Positions 1 through 8,097 of a stretch of 64,000 nucleotides of DNA are shown in pieces (within the stretch, counting starts at the first letter, position 1; each line of letters begins with the position of its first letter). This stretch comes from Allobosea sp. GTDB taxonomy: Bacteria > Pseudomonadota > Alphaproteobacteria > Rhizobiales > Beijerinckiaceae. The DNA lies in contig NZ_JAUYTP010000085.1 in the NCBI RefSeq assembly GCF_030695125.1, positions 62,001-126,000 of the forward strand. The letters are read 5' to 3'. Position numbers and translations under genes: made by a program. The notes beneath the pieces are model-generated. The model was not told the DNA's origin. It saw only the letters and a program-made list of their open reading frames with translations, and ran no database searches.

Positions 1-2
1 GC

Positions 3-1034
3 GTCACCGTGCTCGACGAGGGCGATGTCGCCTTCCGCGCGTCGCGTGGGAATTTCGCGCTGGTCTGGGTCCAGTCCAAGGGGCTGGGCATGCCCGACTA
101 TGCGATGTGGTCGCGCCGTTCGGCCGAGCAATGGCACGAACTCGCGGACGTGCTGCACGAGGACACCGGCATCGACGTCGCCCACAGCCAGCCCGGCGGC
201 TTCATGCTCTGCCTCTCGGAAACGGAGCTGGAGCAGCGCCGCCAGACCATGCAGCGGCTGCACAACCAGATGTCGCTGAGTGATTTCCCCTATGAGATCC
301 TCGATCATGACGAGACCAAGCGCCGTCTGCCCGACATCGGGAAGGATGTGGTCGGCTCGGTCTACAGCCCGCTCGACGGCCATGTTAATTCGCTCAAGCT
401 GTTCCGGGCGCTGCGCGACGCCAGCGCACGCCGCGGTGTCGACTATCGCCCCAACTGCACGGTCGACAGCATCACCTCGGACGCGGGCGGCTTCCGGCTG
501 AAGGGCGCCTTCGGCGAGATCGCGGCGGGCAAGGTCGTGCTTGCGGCGGGGCTCGGCAATGCGCGGCTCGCGCCCATGGTCGGGCTCGACGCGCCGGTGA
601 AGCCGAGCAAGGGCCAGATCATCGTCACCGAGAAGACGGACGCCTTCCTGCACAACCCGATGGTGACGATCCGCCAGACCGACGAGGGCGGCATCATGAT
701 CGGCGACAGCCAGGAGGATCGCGGCTTCGACACCGTGGTCGGCCAGCCGATCCTCTCGGTCATGGCCGAGCGCGCGGTTCGGATGTTCCCGCGGCTGGCG
801 GGGCTGAACGTGGTGCGCTCCTGGTCGGCGCTGCGGGTGATGAGCCCCGACGGCTTCCCGATCTACGACCAGTCGCTCAGCCATCCCGGTGCCTTCGTCG
901 TCACCTGCCATTCCGGCGTGACGCTCGCCGCCAACCACGTCCTGACGCTCGCCCCCGCCATCCTGTCGGGCGGGTTGCCGGACACGCTCGATGCCTTTTC
1001 CGCACGGAGGTTCCATGTTCCGGCCCATGCATGA
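3..1034 (+). CDS. FAD-dependent amine/D-amino-acid dehydrogenase, HcnC/DadA-like (5' partial)
   Basis: The reading frame is open from the window edge, so the N-terminal FAD-binding GxGxxG is missing. The visible 343 residues are a DAO-superfamily glycine-oxidase/DadA fold. They include an ASRGNFALVWVQSKG stretch near the start, a central substrate domain, and a C-terminal FAD segment (SWSALRVMSPDGFPIYD, then TCHSGVTLAANH). The next two genes encode a small [2Fe-2S] protein and a pyridine-nucleotide-disulfide-type flavoprotein, the arrangement of heterotrimeric HcnABC, opine oxidase and D-hydroxyproline dehydrogenases. This gene would be the substrate-oxidising subunit. Its 3' end overlaps the next gene by 20 bases, so translation is probably coupled. 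The substrate cannot be read from the sequence; a D-amino acid, opine or N-alkyl amino acid is likely. Confidence 0.85.
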   Translation, partial: VTVLDEGDVAFRASRGNFALVWVQSKGLGMPDYAMWSRRSAEQWHELADVLHEDTGIDVAHSQPGGFMLCLSETELEQRRQTMQRLHNQMSLSDFPYEILDHDETKRRLPDIGKDVVGSVYSPLDGHVNSLKLFRALRDASARRGVDYRPNCTVDSITSDAGGFRLKGAFGEIAAGKVVLAAGLGNARLAPMVGLDAPVKPSKGQIIVTEKTDAFLHNPMVTIRQTDEGGIMIGDSQEDRGFDTVVGQPILSVMAERAVRMFPRLAGLNVVRSWSALRVMSPDGFPIYDQSLSHPGAFVVTCHSGVTLAANHVLTLAPAILSGGLPDTLDAFSARRFHVPAHA

Positions 1035-1323
1035 GGCGAAGCCGGCCGAGGCGCTCGGCTTCACCTTCGATGGTCGCGCGCTGACGGCGCGCGCCGGCGA
1101 CACGGTCGCGGCCGCGCTGCTGGCCAACGGAATCCAGGCCTGCCGCCAGACGCCGGTCTCGGGCGCGGATCGCGGACCCTATTGCATGATGGGCGTCTGC
1201 TTCGACTGCCTCGTCGTCATCGACGGCGTCGGCAACCGCCAGGGCTGCCTCGTGCCGCTGCGCGAGGGCATGCGGATCGAAACCCAGGCCGGGCGCCGCC
1301 ATCCCGACGGGGCCCAATCATGA
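1015..1323 (+). CDS. (2Fe-2S)-binding subunit of the amine dehydrogenase (HcnA/OoxA-like)
   Basis: A 102-residue protein made almost entirely of a plant-type ferredoxin fold. The cluster cysteines are visible in YCMMGVCFDCLVVIDG and the following RQGC. The ATG at 1015 is chosen over the one at 991 because ACGGAGG lies just before it and the first residues (MFRPMHEA) resemble the family start. It sits between the catalytic flavoprotein, which it overlaps by 20 bases, and the second flavoprotein, which it overlaps as ATGA. In this family the small subunit relays electrons between the FAD of the substrate subunit and the other flavoprotein. Assignment as a complex subunit rests on gene order and motif. 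Confidence 0.87.
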   Translation: MFRPMHEAKPAEALGFTFDGRALTARAGDTVAAALLANGIQACRQTPVSGADRGPYCMMGVCFDCLVVIDGVGNRQGCLVPLREGMRIETQAGRRHPDGAQS

Positions 1324-2768
1324 TCACGATCGAAACAATCGGCGAGGTCGCCGAGCATTACGACATCGCTGTCGTCGGCGCAGGCCCCGCCGGGCTCGCC
1401 GCAGCGGCGCGCGCGGCCGAACTCGGCCTCTCCGTGCTGCTGGCCGACGAGAACCCCGCGCCGGGCGGCCAGATCTACCGCGCCATCACCACGACGCCGG
1501 TCACGCCGCGCGCCGTTCTCGGCGAGGATTACTGGAAGGGCGGGGCGCTGGTCGACCGGCTCAAGCCGACGGCAACCGCCTATGCGCCGGGCTGCACGGT
1601 CTGGTCGGTCGCGCCTGACGAGGCGGGCGGTGTCGAACTCGGCCTTTCGCTCGGCGGCCAGGCCCGGCTCATCTCCGCCGGTCAGGTCATCCTGGCGACG
1701 GGCGCGCAGGAGCGGCCCTTCCCGATTCCGGGCTGGACCCTGCCGGGCGTGATGACCGCGGGCGCCGCCCAGATCGCGCTGAAGGCCTCGGGCCTGGTGC
1801 CGAGCGGCCGCACGGTCATCGCCGGCTGCGGTCCCTTGCTCTATCTGCTCGCCGGCCAGCTCGCGGCGGCCGGCGCCACCATCGTCGCGGTGCTCGACAC
1901 CACGCCGCGCCGCAACTGGCTCGCCGCCATCGCCGCGTTTCCCGATTTCCTGCGCTCGCCCTATCTCGCCAAGGGCCTGAAGCTCATGGCCACGGCGCGG
2001 GGCAAGCTGCCGTTCAAAACCGGCGTCACCGCGCTGGCGGCCGAAGGCTCCGGCAAGCTCACGGGCGTGACGGTGACGCGGGGCGGAGCGACCGAGACCA
2101 TCCCCTGTGACGCGCTCCTGCTGCATCAGGGCGTCATCCCCGGCATCAACCTCGCCAACGCCGCCGGCTGCGCGCAGCACTTCGATACAGTCCAGCATTG
2201 CTGGACGCCGACGGTGGACGGCTGGTTCGCCTCCTCGATCCCCGGCATCGCGATTGCCGGCGATGGGGCCGGCATCGGTGGCGCCGAGAGCGCGGCGCTG
2301 CGCGGCGAGATCGCGGCGCTCGACGCCGCGCACCGGCTCGGCAGGCTCTCGGAGGCCGAGCGCAACGAGAAGGCAGCCCCCACACAGGCCGAACTCGCCC
2401 GCAGCCTGCGCGGGCGCCGCTTCCTCGACCTGCTCTATCGCCCGGCCCTGCAATTCCTCGCGCCCCCGGCGGACGAGACCATCGTCTGCCGCTGCGAGGA
2501 GGTCACCGCCGGCCAGATCCGCGACACGGCGCGGCGCCTCGGCGTTACCGGCCCCAACCAGATGAAGGCCTTCCTGCGCTGCGGCATGGGCCCCTGCCAG
2601 GGTCGCCTCTGCGGCCCGACCGTGGTCGAGCTGATCGCACAGGAGCGCGGCGTCTCGGCCGAGGAGACCGGCTATTACCGGCTGCGCCCGCCGGTGAAGC
2701 CGGTGACGCTGTCCGAACTCGCGGCCCTGCCGCCGACGGATGCCGCCATCAAAGCGGTGGTGCGGTGA
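1320..2768 (+). CDS. NAD(P)/FAD-dependent oxidoreductase subunit with C-terminal Fe-S domain (HcnB/OoxA-like)
   Basis: A 482-residue flavoprotein. The N-terminal FAD motif is VVGAGPAGLAAAARAAELG (about residues 20-38), followed by ADENPAPGGQIYR, typical of HcnB and opine oxidase subunit A. A second nucleotide-binding segment is GCGPLLYLLAGQLAAAGA. The C-terminus has a BFD-like cysteine cluster: VCRCEEVT, then LRCGMGPCQGRLCGP. The start overlaps the preceding stop as ATGA, and the end overlaps the next gene as GTGA, so the run is one operon. Its likely role is electron transfer from the substrate subunit to the respiratory chain or another acceptor. Confidence 0.87.
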   Translation: MITIETIGEVAEHYDIAVVGAGPAGLAAAARAAELGLSVLLADENPAPGGQIYRAITTTPVTPRAVLGEDYWKGGALVDRLKPTATAYAPGCTVWSVAPDEAGGVELGLSLGGQARLISAGQVILATGAQERPFPIPGWTLPGVMTAGAAQIALKASGLVPSGRTVIAGCGPLLYLLAGQLAAAGATIVAVLDTTPRRNWLAAIAAFPDFLRSPYLAKGLKLMATARGKLPFKTGVTALAAEGSGKLTGVTVTRGGATETIPCDALLLHQGVIPGINLANAAGCAQHFDTVQHCWTPTVDGWFASSIPGIAIAGDGAGIGGAESAALRGEIAALDAAHRLGRLSEAERNEKAAPTQAELARSLRGRRFLDLLYRPALQFLAPPADETIVCRCEEVTAGQIRDTARRLGVTGPNQMKAFLRCGMGPCQGRLCGPTVVELIAQERGVSAEETGYYRLRPPVKPVTLSELAALPPTDAAIKAVVR

Positions 2769-3913
2769 GCGAAGGGCGCCGCAGCGCCGACGTCATCGTC
2801 ATCGGCGGCGGCATCCATGGCTGCTCGACCGCGTTGCACTGCGCGATGCGCGGGCTCTCGGTCATCCTGATCGAGAAGGACCATGCCGGCCGCCATGCCT
2901 CCGGCGTCAACGCCGGCGGTGTGCGCCAGCTCGCGCGCCATGTCGCGGAGATCCCGCTCTCCAACACCTCGATGGCGCTCTGGCACCGCATCGGCGACCT
3001 CGTCGACGATGATTGCGGCTTCACCTCCGACGGGCAGGTGCTGGTCGCGGAGGACGAGGAAGACCTCGGCAACTGCCGCGCCCGCGTCGACGACCTGACT
3101 CTGCGCGGCTTCCACCATGAAGAGCTGATCGACGCGGCCGAACTGCGCCGCCTCGTGCCGGCCGTCTCGGACGCCTGCCCCGGCGGCGTCGTCTCGCGCC
3201 GCGACGGTGCGGCGATCCCGCTGCGCGCGACGCAGGCCTTCAAGCGCAAGGCCCAGAGCCTCGGCGCCGACATCCGCGAGGGCGTGCGTGTCACCCGCGT
3301 CGCCCGCGACGGCGCCAACTGGCGCGTCGAGACCGATCACGGCGCCTTTCTCAGCTCCCGCATCGTCAATGCCGCGGGCGCCTGGGCCGACCGCATCGCT
3401 GCCGATCTGGCTGAGCCGGTGCCGCTCGAGGTCATCGCGCCGATGCTGATGATCACGGCCCGGATGCCGGCCTTCATCAAGCCGGTGGTGATCCTGCGCA
3501 AGCGCAAGCTCTCCTTCAAGCAGTTCGAGAACGGCACCGTGCTGATCGGCGGCGGCTATCTCGGTCGCGCCATCCGCGACGAGAACCGCACCGTGCTCGA
3601 CTGGGGCAAGCTCGCCACCAATGCCAGGACGGTCTGGGACCTGTTTCCGATCATGCGCGGGGCGCCGATCCTGCGTGCCTGGGCCGGCATCGAGGCACGC
3701 ATGCCCGACGATCTGCCCGTCTTCGGCAAGAGCGCCCGGCATGAAGGCGTCTACCACCAGTTCGGTTTCTCGGCCCATGGCTTCCAGCTCGGGCCGGGCG
3801 CCGGGGCCGTCATGGCCGAGATCATCGCCACCGGCTCGAGCAACGTCCCGATCGACGGGCTCGGCATCGCGCGGTTCGCGCCGTCGTCACACCAGCCGGC
3901 ATTGCGAGCGTAG
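2765..3913 (+). CDS. FAD-dependent oxidoreductase (DAO family)
   Basis: A 382-residue DAO-family flavoenzyme starting at a GTG that overlaps the previous stop (GTGA). The dinucleotide-binding motif VIGGGIHGCSTALHCA lies at about residues 13-28, and the C-terminal FAD segment is FGFSAHGFQLGPGAGA. It probably oxidises an amine or imino acid as a second step, or on an alternative stereoisomer, after the heterotrimeric enzyme; the downstream RidA homologue would clear reactive imines. The last residues (about HQPALRA) and the stop codon lie at the edge of a palindromic repeat at 3900, so the native C-terminus may have been altered by that repeat. Substrate unknown. Confidence 0.83.
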   Translation: MSEGRRSADVIVIGGGIHGCSTALHCAMRGLSVILIEKDHAGRHASGVNAGGVRQLARHVAEIPLSNTSMALWHRIGDLVDDDCGFTSDGQVLVAEDEEDLGNCRARVDDLTLRGFHHEELIDAAELRRLVPAVSDACPGGVVSRRDGAAIPLRATQAFKRKAQSLGADIREGVRVTRVARDGANWRVETDHGAFLSSRIVNAAGAWADRIAADLAEPVPLEVIAPMLMITARMPAFIKPVVILRKRKLSFKQFENGTVLIGGGYLGRAIRDENRTVLDWGKLATNARTVWDLFPIMRGAPILRAWAGIEARMPDDLPVFGKSARHEGVYHQFGFSAHGFQLGPGAGAVMAEIIATGSSNVPIDGLGIARFAPSSHQPALRA

Positions 3914-3974
3914 CGAAGCAATTCAGGGGCCGCCGTGCGCTGCTGCCCTGGATTGCTTCGCTGCGCTCGCAATG
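3900..3974. repeat. REP-like inverted repeat, two 29-bp arms
   Basis: The arms at 3900-3928 and 3946-3974 are reverse complements with 2 mismatches in 29 and a 17-base loop. This is the form of short dispersed palindromic elements common in Hyphomicrobiales genomes. The left arm contains the stop codon of the upstream oxidase; the right arm ends about 34 bases before the RidA start. It could form an mRNA hairpin inside the operon. Confidence 0.8.
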
Positions 3975-4007
3975 ACGACCACAGCCTTTCACCCCAGGAG
4001 AGAAGAC

Positions 4008-4352
4008 ATGACCATCAAGCGCCACATCAAGACCCCGATCCAGAACCGCGTCGTCGAGGCCGGGAACCTCGTCTTCGTCGGCGGCTGCATCGCCGACGAC
4101 ATCACCCAGTCGATGGGCCCGCAGACGCAGAACATCCTGACCAAGATCGAGAGCTATCTCGGCGAGGTCGAGCTCGACCGCAAGGCGATCGTCGCCGCGA
4201 CCATCTTCGTCACCGATCTGCCGGGCAAGAAGGAAATGGACCCGGTCTGGACCGCGTTCTTCGGAGACGCGCTTCCGACCCGCGCGACCGTCGGCGTCGC
4301 CGATCTCGGCGGCGCGCTGATCGAGATCGTCTGCACCGCCAGCCGCGGCTGA
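4008..4352 (+). CDS. RidA family protein (2-iminoacid deaminase-like)
   Basis: A 114-residue YjgF/YER057c/UK114 protein, the usual length. RidA proteins hydrolyse reactive 2-imino acids made by flavin-dependent amino-acid oxidases or PLP enzymes. That fits its place downstream of two flavin oxidases. Features include VVEAGNLVFVGGCIADD near residue 15-31 and ALPTRATVGVADLGG near the C-terminus. This is where subgroup Rid1 carries the substrate-carboxylate Arg; the Arg of PTRATV is present. The start at 4008 follows AGGAGAG. Specificity within the Rid family is not determined. Confidence 0.85.
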   Translation: MTIKRHIKTPIQNRVVEAGNLVFVGGCIADDITQSMGPQTQNILTKIESYLGEVELDRKAIVAATIFVTDLPGKKEMDPVWTAFFGDALPTRATVGVADLGGALIEIVCTASRG

Positions 4353-4371
4353 GGGCCGACTTGAAGCGCGG

Positions 4372-4465
4372 GTCGTCCCGGGCGCCCGCAGGGTGACCCG
4401 GGACCCATTCCGGAACAGTTCAGGAATGGATCCCGGATCTCCGCTTCGCTGCGTCCGGGATGACG
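4372..4465. repeat. Imperfect palindromic intergenic repeat
   Basis: The segment between convergent ridA and the gamma-glutamyltransferase gene has two imperfect inverted arms, about 4374-4411 and 4423-4464, containing GACCCGGGACCCATTCC and its counterpart GGAATGGATCCCGGATC. It ends in CGTCCGGGATGACG, the form of alphaproteobacterial dispersed repeats. It probably doubles as a bidirectional terminator. Confidence 0.65.
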
Positions 4466-4483
4466 GCGCGTTATTGGTATCGC

Positions 4484-6082
4484 TCAAACCGCCACGACAT
4501 AGCCATCCCGGCGCGGGTCCGCCGCGCCGGTCATCACGCCGGTGACGGGGTCGACCGACACCGCCTGCATGCCGCCGCAGCGCATCGTCCAGCCCGTGTC
4601 GAAGGCGGTGATGGCGTGGCCGCGCCGGCGCAGCTCGGCCAGGGTCTCGGGCGCGATCCGGTTCTCGGCCTCGATCGCCCGCCCGTCCCAGAGCCGCGCG
4701 CGCGGCGCCTCGATCGCGTCCTGCAGCGGCAGCCCGAAATCGAGATGCTGCACCATCGCCTGGGTCTGCGTCTGCATGATGCCGTAGGAGCCCGGCGTGC
4801 CGAGCGCGAGCACGGGGCGGCCATCCCGCGTCGACAGGCTGGGCGACATGCACATCGGCAGTTCGTCGCCGGGCTTCGAGCGGTTCGGGCTGCCGGTCTG
4901 GACGTCCGACCAGTACAGGAAATTGTTGAGGCAGACGCCGGTGCCCGGCACCACGATCCCGCTGCCGAAGGGGCTGCCCAGGCTGTTGGTGATGCACACC
5001 AGATTGCCCTCGGAATCCGCCGCCGAAAACGAGGTCGTATGCGCCGGGTCCTCGCCCGGCTGCGGCGTCCATTGCTCCGTCGGGCCCTCCACCGGCGCGC
5101 CGTCGGTCAGGCGCTGGCGCAGTGCGGCTAGCGCATCCTCCGTGAAGATCCCGGCGAGGCGATCGGGCGAGGGGTTGTTGGCGGCGATGCGGACACCGGC
5201 CGCCAGCCGGATTGCGCGGAAGACGAGGTCGAGATGCTCCGGCCCGTCCTTGGCGAGGGCGCCGAGATCGCTGCCCTCGAGGATCTTCAGGCTGAGCAGG
5301 AACTGGAAGGCCTCGCAGGGCGGCGGTGGCACATGGACGGTGAGGCCGCGATAGGAGGCCGCGAAAGGCTCGCGCCAGCGCGGCGCCACCGCCGCGAGAT
5401 CCTCCATCGTCATCAGCCCGCCGAGCGAACGCAGATGGGCGACGATGCGCTGCCCCAGCGCGCCGCGATAGAGATGATCCGGCCCCTCTGCCGCGATGGC
5501 GGCAAATGTTGTCGCGAGATCGGGCTGGCGCAGCACCTGGCCCACCCGGATGGGGCCGCCCTCGGGCAGATAGGTCGCGGCGAAACCGGGATAGAGCTCC
5601 GTCCACGCCTCCAGCAGCGGCGCCTGTTCGTTGAACTCGGCGACGCCGAATTCCGAGAGGGCGAAGCCGTCCCCGGCGAGCGCGATCGCTGGGGCGAAAA
5701 CCTCGGCCAGCGTCTTGCGGCCATGGCGCGAGACGAGTTCGCACCAGCCGGCGAGGTTTCCCGGCATCGCCACGGCATGGGGTCCGCGCTCGAGATCGCT
5801 GCGCTGCGTGAAGCGCTCGGCCGGGAAGCTCTTCTGGATCGGCGGCACGAAGTCGAGCACGCTGACGCGGCCCTCCGCCGCCGACCAGAGCGTCGCCGAG
5901 CCCATGCCCGACAGGCTCGACATGAAGGGCTCGACCACGGAGAGCGCCGCTGCCGTCGCGGCGATGGCGTCGAACGCGTTGCCGCCCTGGATCAGCAGCC
6001 GCGCGCCCGCCTGGGCCGCGAGCGGATGGGCCGCGGCGACGATGCCGTGGCGGGACTGGATCGTCGGGCGGCGGCCATCCAT
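4484..6082 (-). CDS. Gamma-glutamyltransferase family protein
   Basis: A 532-residue Ntn-hydrolase of the gamma-glutamyltranspeptidase family. The self-cleavage/nucleophile site is HTTSFSAAD, with Thr349 the expected N-terminal nucleophile of the small subunit. GGNAFDAIAATAAALSVVEP near residues 33-52 is the family N-terminal signature. No signal peptide is seen (it begins MDGRRPTIQSRHG), so a cytoplasmic location is likely, unlike periplasmic Ggt. It is the last gene of the operon that starts with the SAF-domain oxidoreductase and the TRAP transporter, 134 bases after dctM. It may process an imported gamma-glutamyl compound or act as an amidase/acylase on the TRAP substrate. Substrate unknown. 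Confidence 0.85.
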   Translation of the reverse strand: MDGRRPTIQSRHGIVAAAHPLAAQAGARLLIQGGNAFDAIAATAAALSVVEPFMSSLSGMGSATLWSAAEGRVSVLDFVPPIQKSFPAERFTQRSDLERGPHAVAMPGNLAGWCELVSRHGRKTLAEVFAPAIALAGDGFALSEFGVAEFNEQAPLLEAWTELYPGFAATYLPEGGPIRVGQVLRQPDLATTFAAIAAEGPDHLYRGALGQRIVAHLRSLGGLMTMEDLAAVAPRWREPFAASYRGLTVHVPPPPCEAFQFLLSLKILEGSDLGALAKDGPEHLDLVFRAIRLAAGVRIAANNPSPDRLAGIFTEDALAALRQRLTDGAPVEGPTEQWTPQPGEDPAHTTSFSAADSEGNLVCITNSLGSPFGSGIVVPGTGVCLNNFLYWSDVQTGSPNRSKPGDELPMCMSPSLSTRDGRPVLALGTPGSYGIMQTQTQAMVQHLDFGLPLQDAIEAPRARLWDGRAIEAENRIAPETLAELRRRGHAITAFDTGWTMRCGGMQAVSVDPVTGVMTGAADPRRDGYVVAV

Positions 6083-6216
6083 CGTCGGTCTCCTCGCAGC
6101 GGCTCTTGAGTGGCCGGCGCGCGATCAGAGCATGACGGGGGCGGGGCGCGACAGAGCCCCGGGCCTGCGCTGCGCGGGCCGGGGCCGGCGCGGCGCGCAT
6201 GGCGACGATGCGGGGC

Positions 6217-7500
6217 TCAGTTCAGCACGAGCCGCGGCAGCCAGAGCACGACCTCGGGGATGAAGGTGATGATCGCCAGCACGCCGAATCCGACACCGAG
6301 GAAGGGCAGCACCTCCCGCACGACCCGCTCGATCTTCACCTGGGCGAAGTTGCCGCAGATGTAGAGGAGAATGCCGACCGGTGGCGTCAGCAGGCCGAGC
6401 ATTAGGTTGAAGACGATGACCAGCCCGAAATGCACCAGATCGATGCCGACCGCCTCGACGATCGGGATCAGCACCGGGATCAGGATGATCATGGCCGCGA
6501 TCGCTTCCATGAAGCAGCCGACGATCAGCAGCAGCACGTTGATGAGGATCAGGATGACCCAGGGGTTGTCCGAGAAGGCGCCGATCCACGCGGCGATCTC
6601 GCGCGGCAGGCCGCTCACCGCCATCAGCCAGCCGAAGCCGGCGGCAAAGGCGATGATGATCATGACCACGGCGGAATCGAGCCCGCTCTGGACGCAGATG
6701 CTCCAGAGCTGCCGCCAGGACAGTTCGCGATGGATCACCATGGCGACGAAGAGCGCATAGAGCACGGCCACGGCGGCGCTCTCGGTGACGGTGACGACGC
6801 CGCCGGTGACGCCGAACAGGATGACGAAGGGCATCATCAGCGCCCAGATCGCGCCCCGGCCGGAGCGCAGCACCTCGCGCATCGGTACGGCCTCGTTGAC
6901 CGGGTATTTCCGGGCCCGCGAGATCAGGTAGACCACCATGGCCAGCCCGCCGCCGAGCAGAAGGCCGGGGATGACGCCGCCGAGAAAAAGGGCGGCGACC
7001 GAGACGCCCTTGCCGACCGACAGGGCATAGATCACCAGCGGGATCGAGGGCGGGATGATCGGGCCCATCACCGAGGCGGAGGCCGTGATCGAGGCGGCGA
7101 AGCCGGGGTCGTAGCCCGAGCGCTTCATGCCGGGGATCAGCACCTTGCCCAGTGCGGTCGCATCGGCCACCGCTGATCCGGAGACGCCGGAGAAGACCAT
7201 GCAGGACATCACGGTGGTGAGGCCGAGCCCGCCGGAGAAGCGGCCGACGCAGGCATTGGCGAAGCTGATGATGCGGGCGGTGATGCCGCCGACATTCATG
7301 ATGTTGCCGGCCAGGATGAAGAACGGGATCGCCAGCAGCGAATAGGAATCGGCACCGATCAGCGCCCGCTGCACGAAGACCGAGAAGGGCAGCGTCGGGT
7401 GGTTGGCGATCGTCATGACGGCGGCGAGCGCCATCGCGAAGGCGATCGGCAGGCCCAGCACCATCATCACGCCGAAGGAGAGCATCAGCACGCCGGCCAT
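6217..7500 (-). CDS. TRAP transporter large permease (DctM family)
   Basis: A 427-residue polytopic protein, the standard DctM length, with about 12 hydrophobic segments starting at MAGVLMLSFGVMMVLG. Family-typical stretches include PFFILAGNIMNVGGI and ALGKVLIPGMKRSGY. With DctQ it forms the sodium-driven membrane part of a TRAP importer for carboxylates or related anions delivered by the periplasmic DctP. It starts 12 bases after the dctQ stop in the same operon. Confidence 0.93.
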   Translation of the reverse strand: MAGVLMLSFGVMMVLGLPIAFAMALAAVMTIANHPTLPFSVFVQRALIGADSYSLLAIPFFILAGNIMNVGGITARIISFANACVGRFSGGLGLTTVMSCMVFSGVSGSAVADATALGKVLIPGMKRSGYDPGFAASITASASVMGPIIPPSIPLVIYALSVGKGVSVAALFLGGVIPGLLLGGGLAMVVYLISRARKYPVNEAVPMREVLRSGRGAIWALMMPFVILFGVTGGVVTVTESAAVAVLYALFVAMVIHRELSWRQLWSICVQSGLDSAVVMIIIAFAAGFGWLMAVSGLPREIAAWIGAFSDNPWVILILINVLLLIVGCFMEAIAAMIILIPVLIPIVEAVGIDLVHFGLVIVFNLMLGLLTPPVGILLYICGNFAQVKIERVVREVLPFLGVGFGVLAIITFIPEVVLWLPRLVLN

Positions 7501-7512
7501 CGGGGTCGTCTC

Positions 7513-8028
7513 CTAGAGATGAACGTCGCCGAGCGGATCGCGCCTGGCCGGATCGAACAGCTTCTCGATCCAGAACACGATCATCAGCGCGGCGCAGAAC
7601 GGCGCGGCGAAGTAGAAGGAGGCGGGGCTGATCTCCAGCGCTCCGAAGGTCTGGCCAAGCGTGCCGATGGAGATCTGCAGCCCGAACCAGAGCATCAGCA
7701 CGGCCAGCAGCAGGATGAGCCCCTGGTTGAGCCAGTGCACCAGCGTCTGCAGCCGCTGCGGCAGCATCAGCACGAACATGTCGATCGCGATGTGCAGCAT
7801 GTTGCGGTAGAGCACCGCCGCGCCGGCGAAGACCGACCAGACGAACAGGATCCGGCAGACCTGCTCGGTCCAGGACAGCGGGCGCTCGAGCCCGTAGCGA
7901 TACCAGACCGCCGCGATCGTGATCAGCACGATCGCCGCGATCGACACGCCGATGATGGCGCGGGCGGTCCATTCGCAAAGGTCGCAGAGCCTGCGCCATA
8001 GCGCAGGCAGGCCGGTCAGGGGCTGCAT
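7513..8028 (-). CDS. TRAP transporter small permease (DctQ family)
   Basis: A 171-residue membrane protein with four hydrophobic segments, the usual DctQ layout. Visible are AIIGVSIAAIVLITIAAVW near residue 25 and a WTEQVCRILFVWSVFAGAA segment typical of the family. It partners the large permease just downstream. A stable hairpin separates it from the binding-protein gene upstream, which should give more DctP than DctQ/M. Confidence 0.9.
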   Translation of the reverse strand: MQPLTGLPALWRRLCDLCEWTARAIIGVSIAAIVLITIAAVWYRYGLERPLSWTEQVCRILFVWSVFAGAAVLYRNMLHIAIDMFVLMLPQRLQTLVHWLNQGLILLLAVLMLWFGLQISIGTLGQTFGALEISPASFYFAAPFCAALMIVFWIEKLFDPARRDPLGDVHL

Positions 8029-8054
8029 GGCAATCCTGTCACGCGAAGGAAAGT

Positions 8055-8079
8055 TGCCGGGCCCGCGGTGGGCCCGGCA
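8055..8079 (-). terminator. Intercistronic hairpin between dctP and dctQ
   Basis: A perfect 10-bp stem with a 5-base loop (TGCCGGGCCC / GGGCCCGGCA) lies in the 69-base gap after the binding-protein gene. There is no T-tract. It is best read as an mRNA-stabilising or partially terminating hairpin that raises dctP message over the permease genes. Confidence 0.6.
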
Positions 8080-8097
8080 GCGATGGCGATCCGATGA

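Noticed and set aside
1179..2453. Long open frame on the minus strand antisense to the HcnB-like gene
   Set aside because: Arg/Ala/Gly-rich shadow with no ribosome site or family motif; the plus-strand flavoprotein explains the region.
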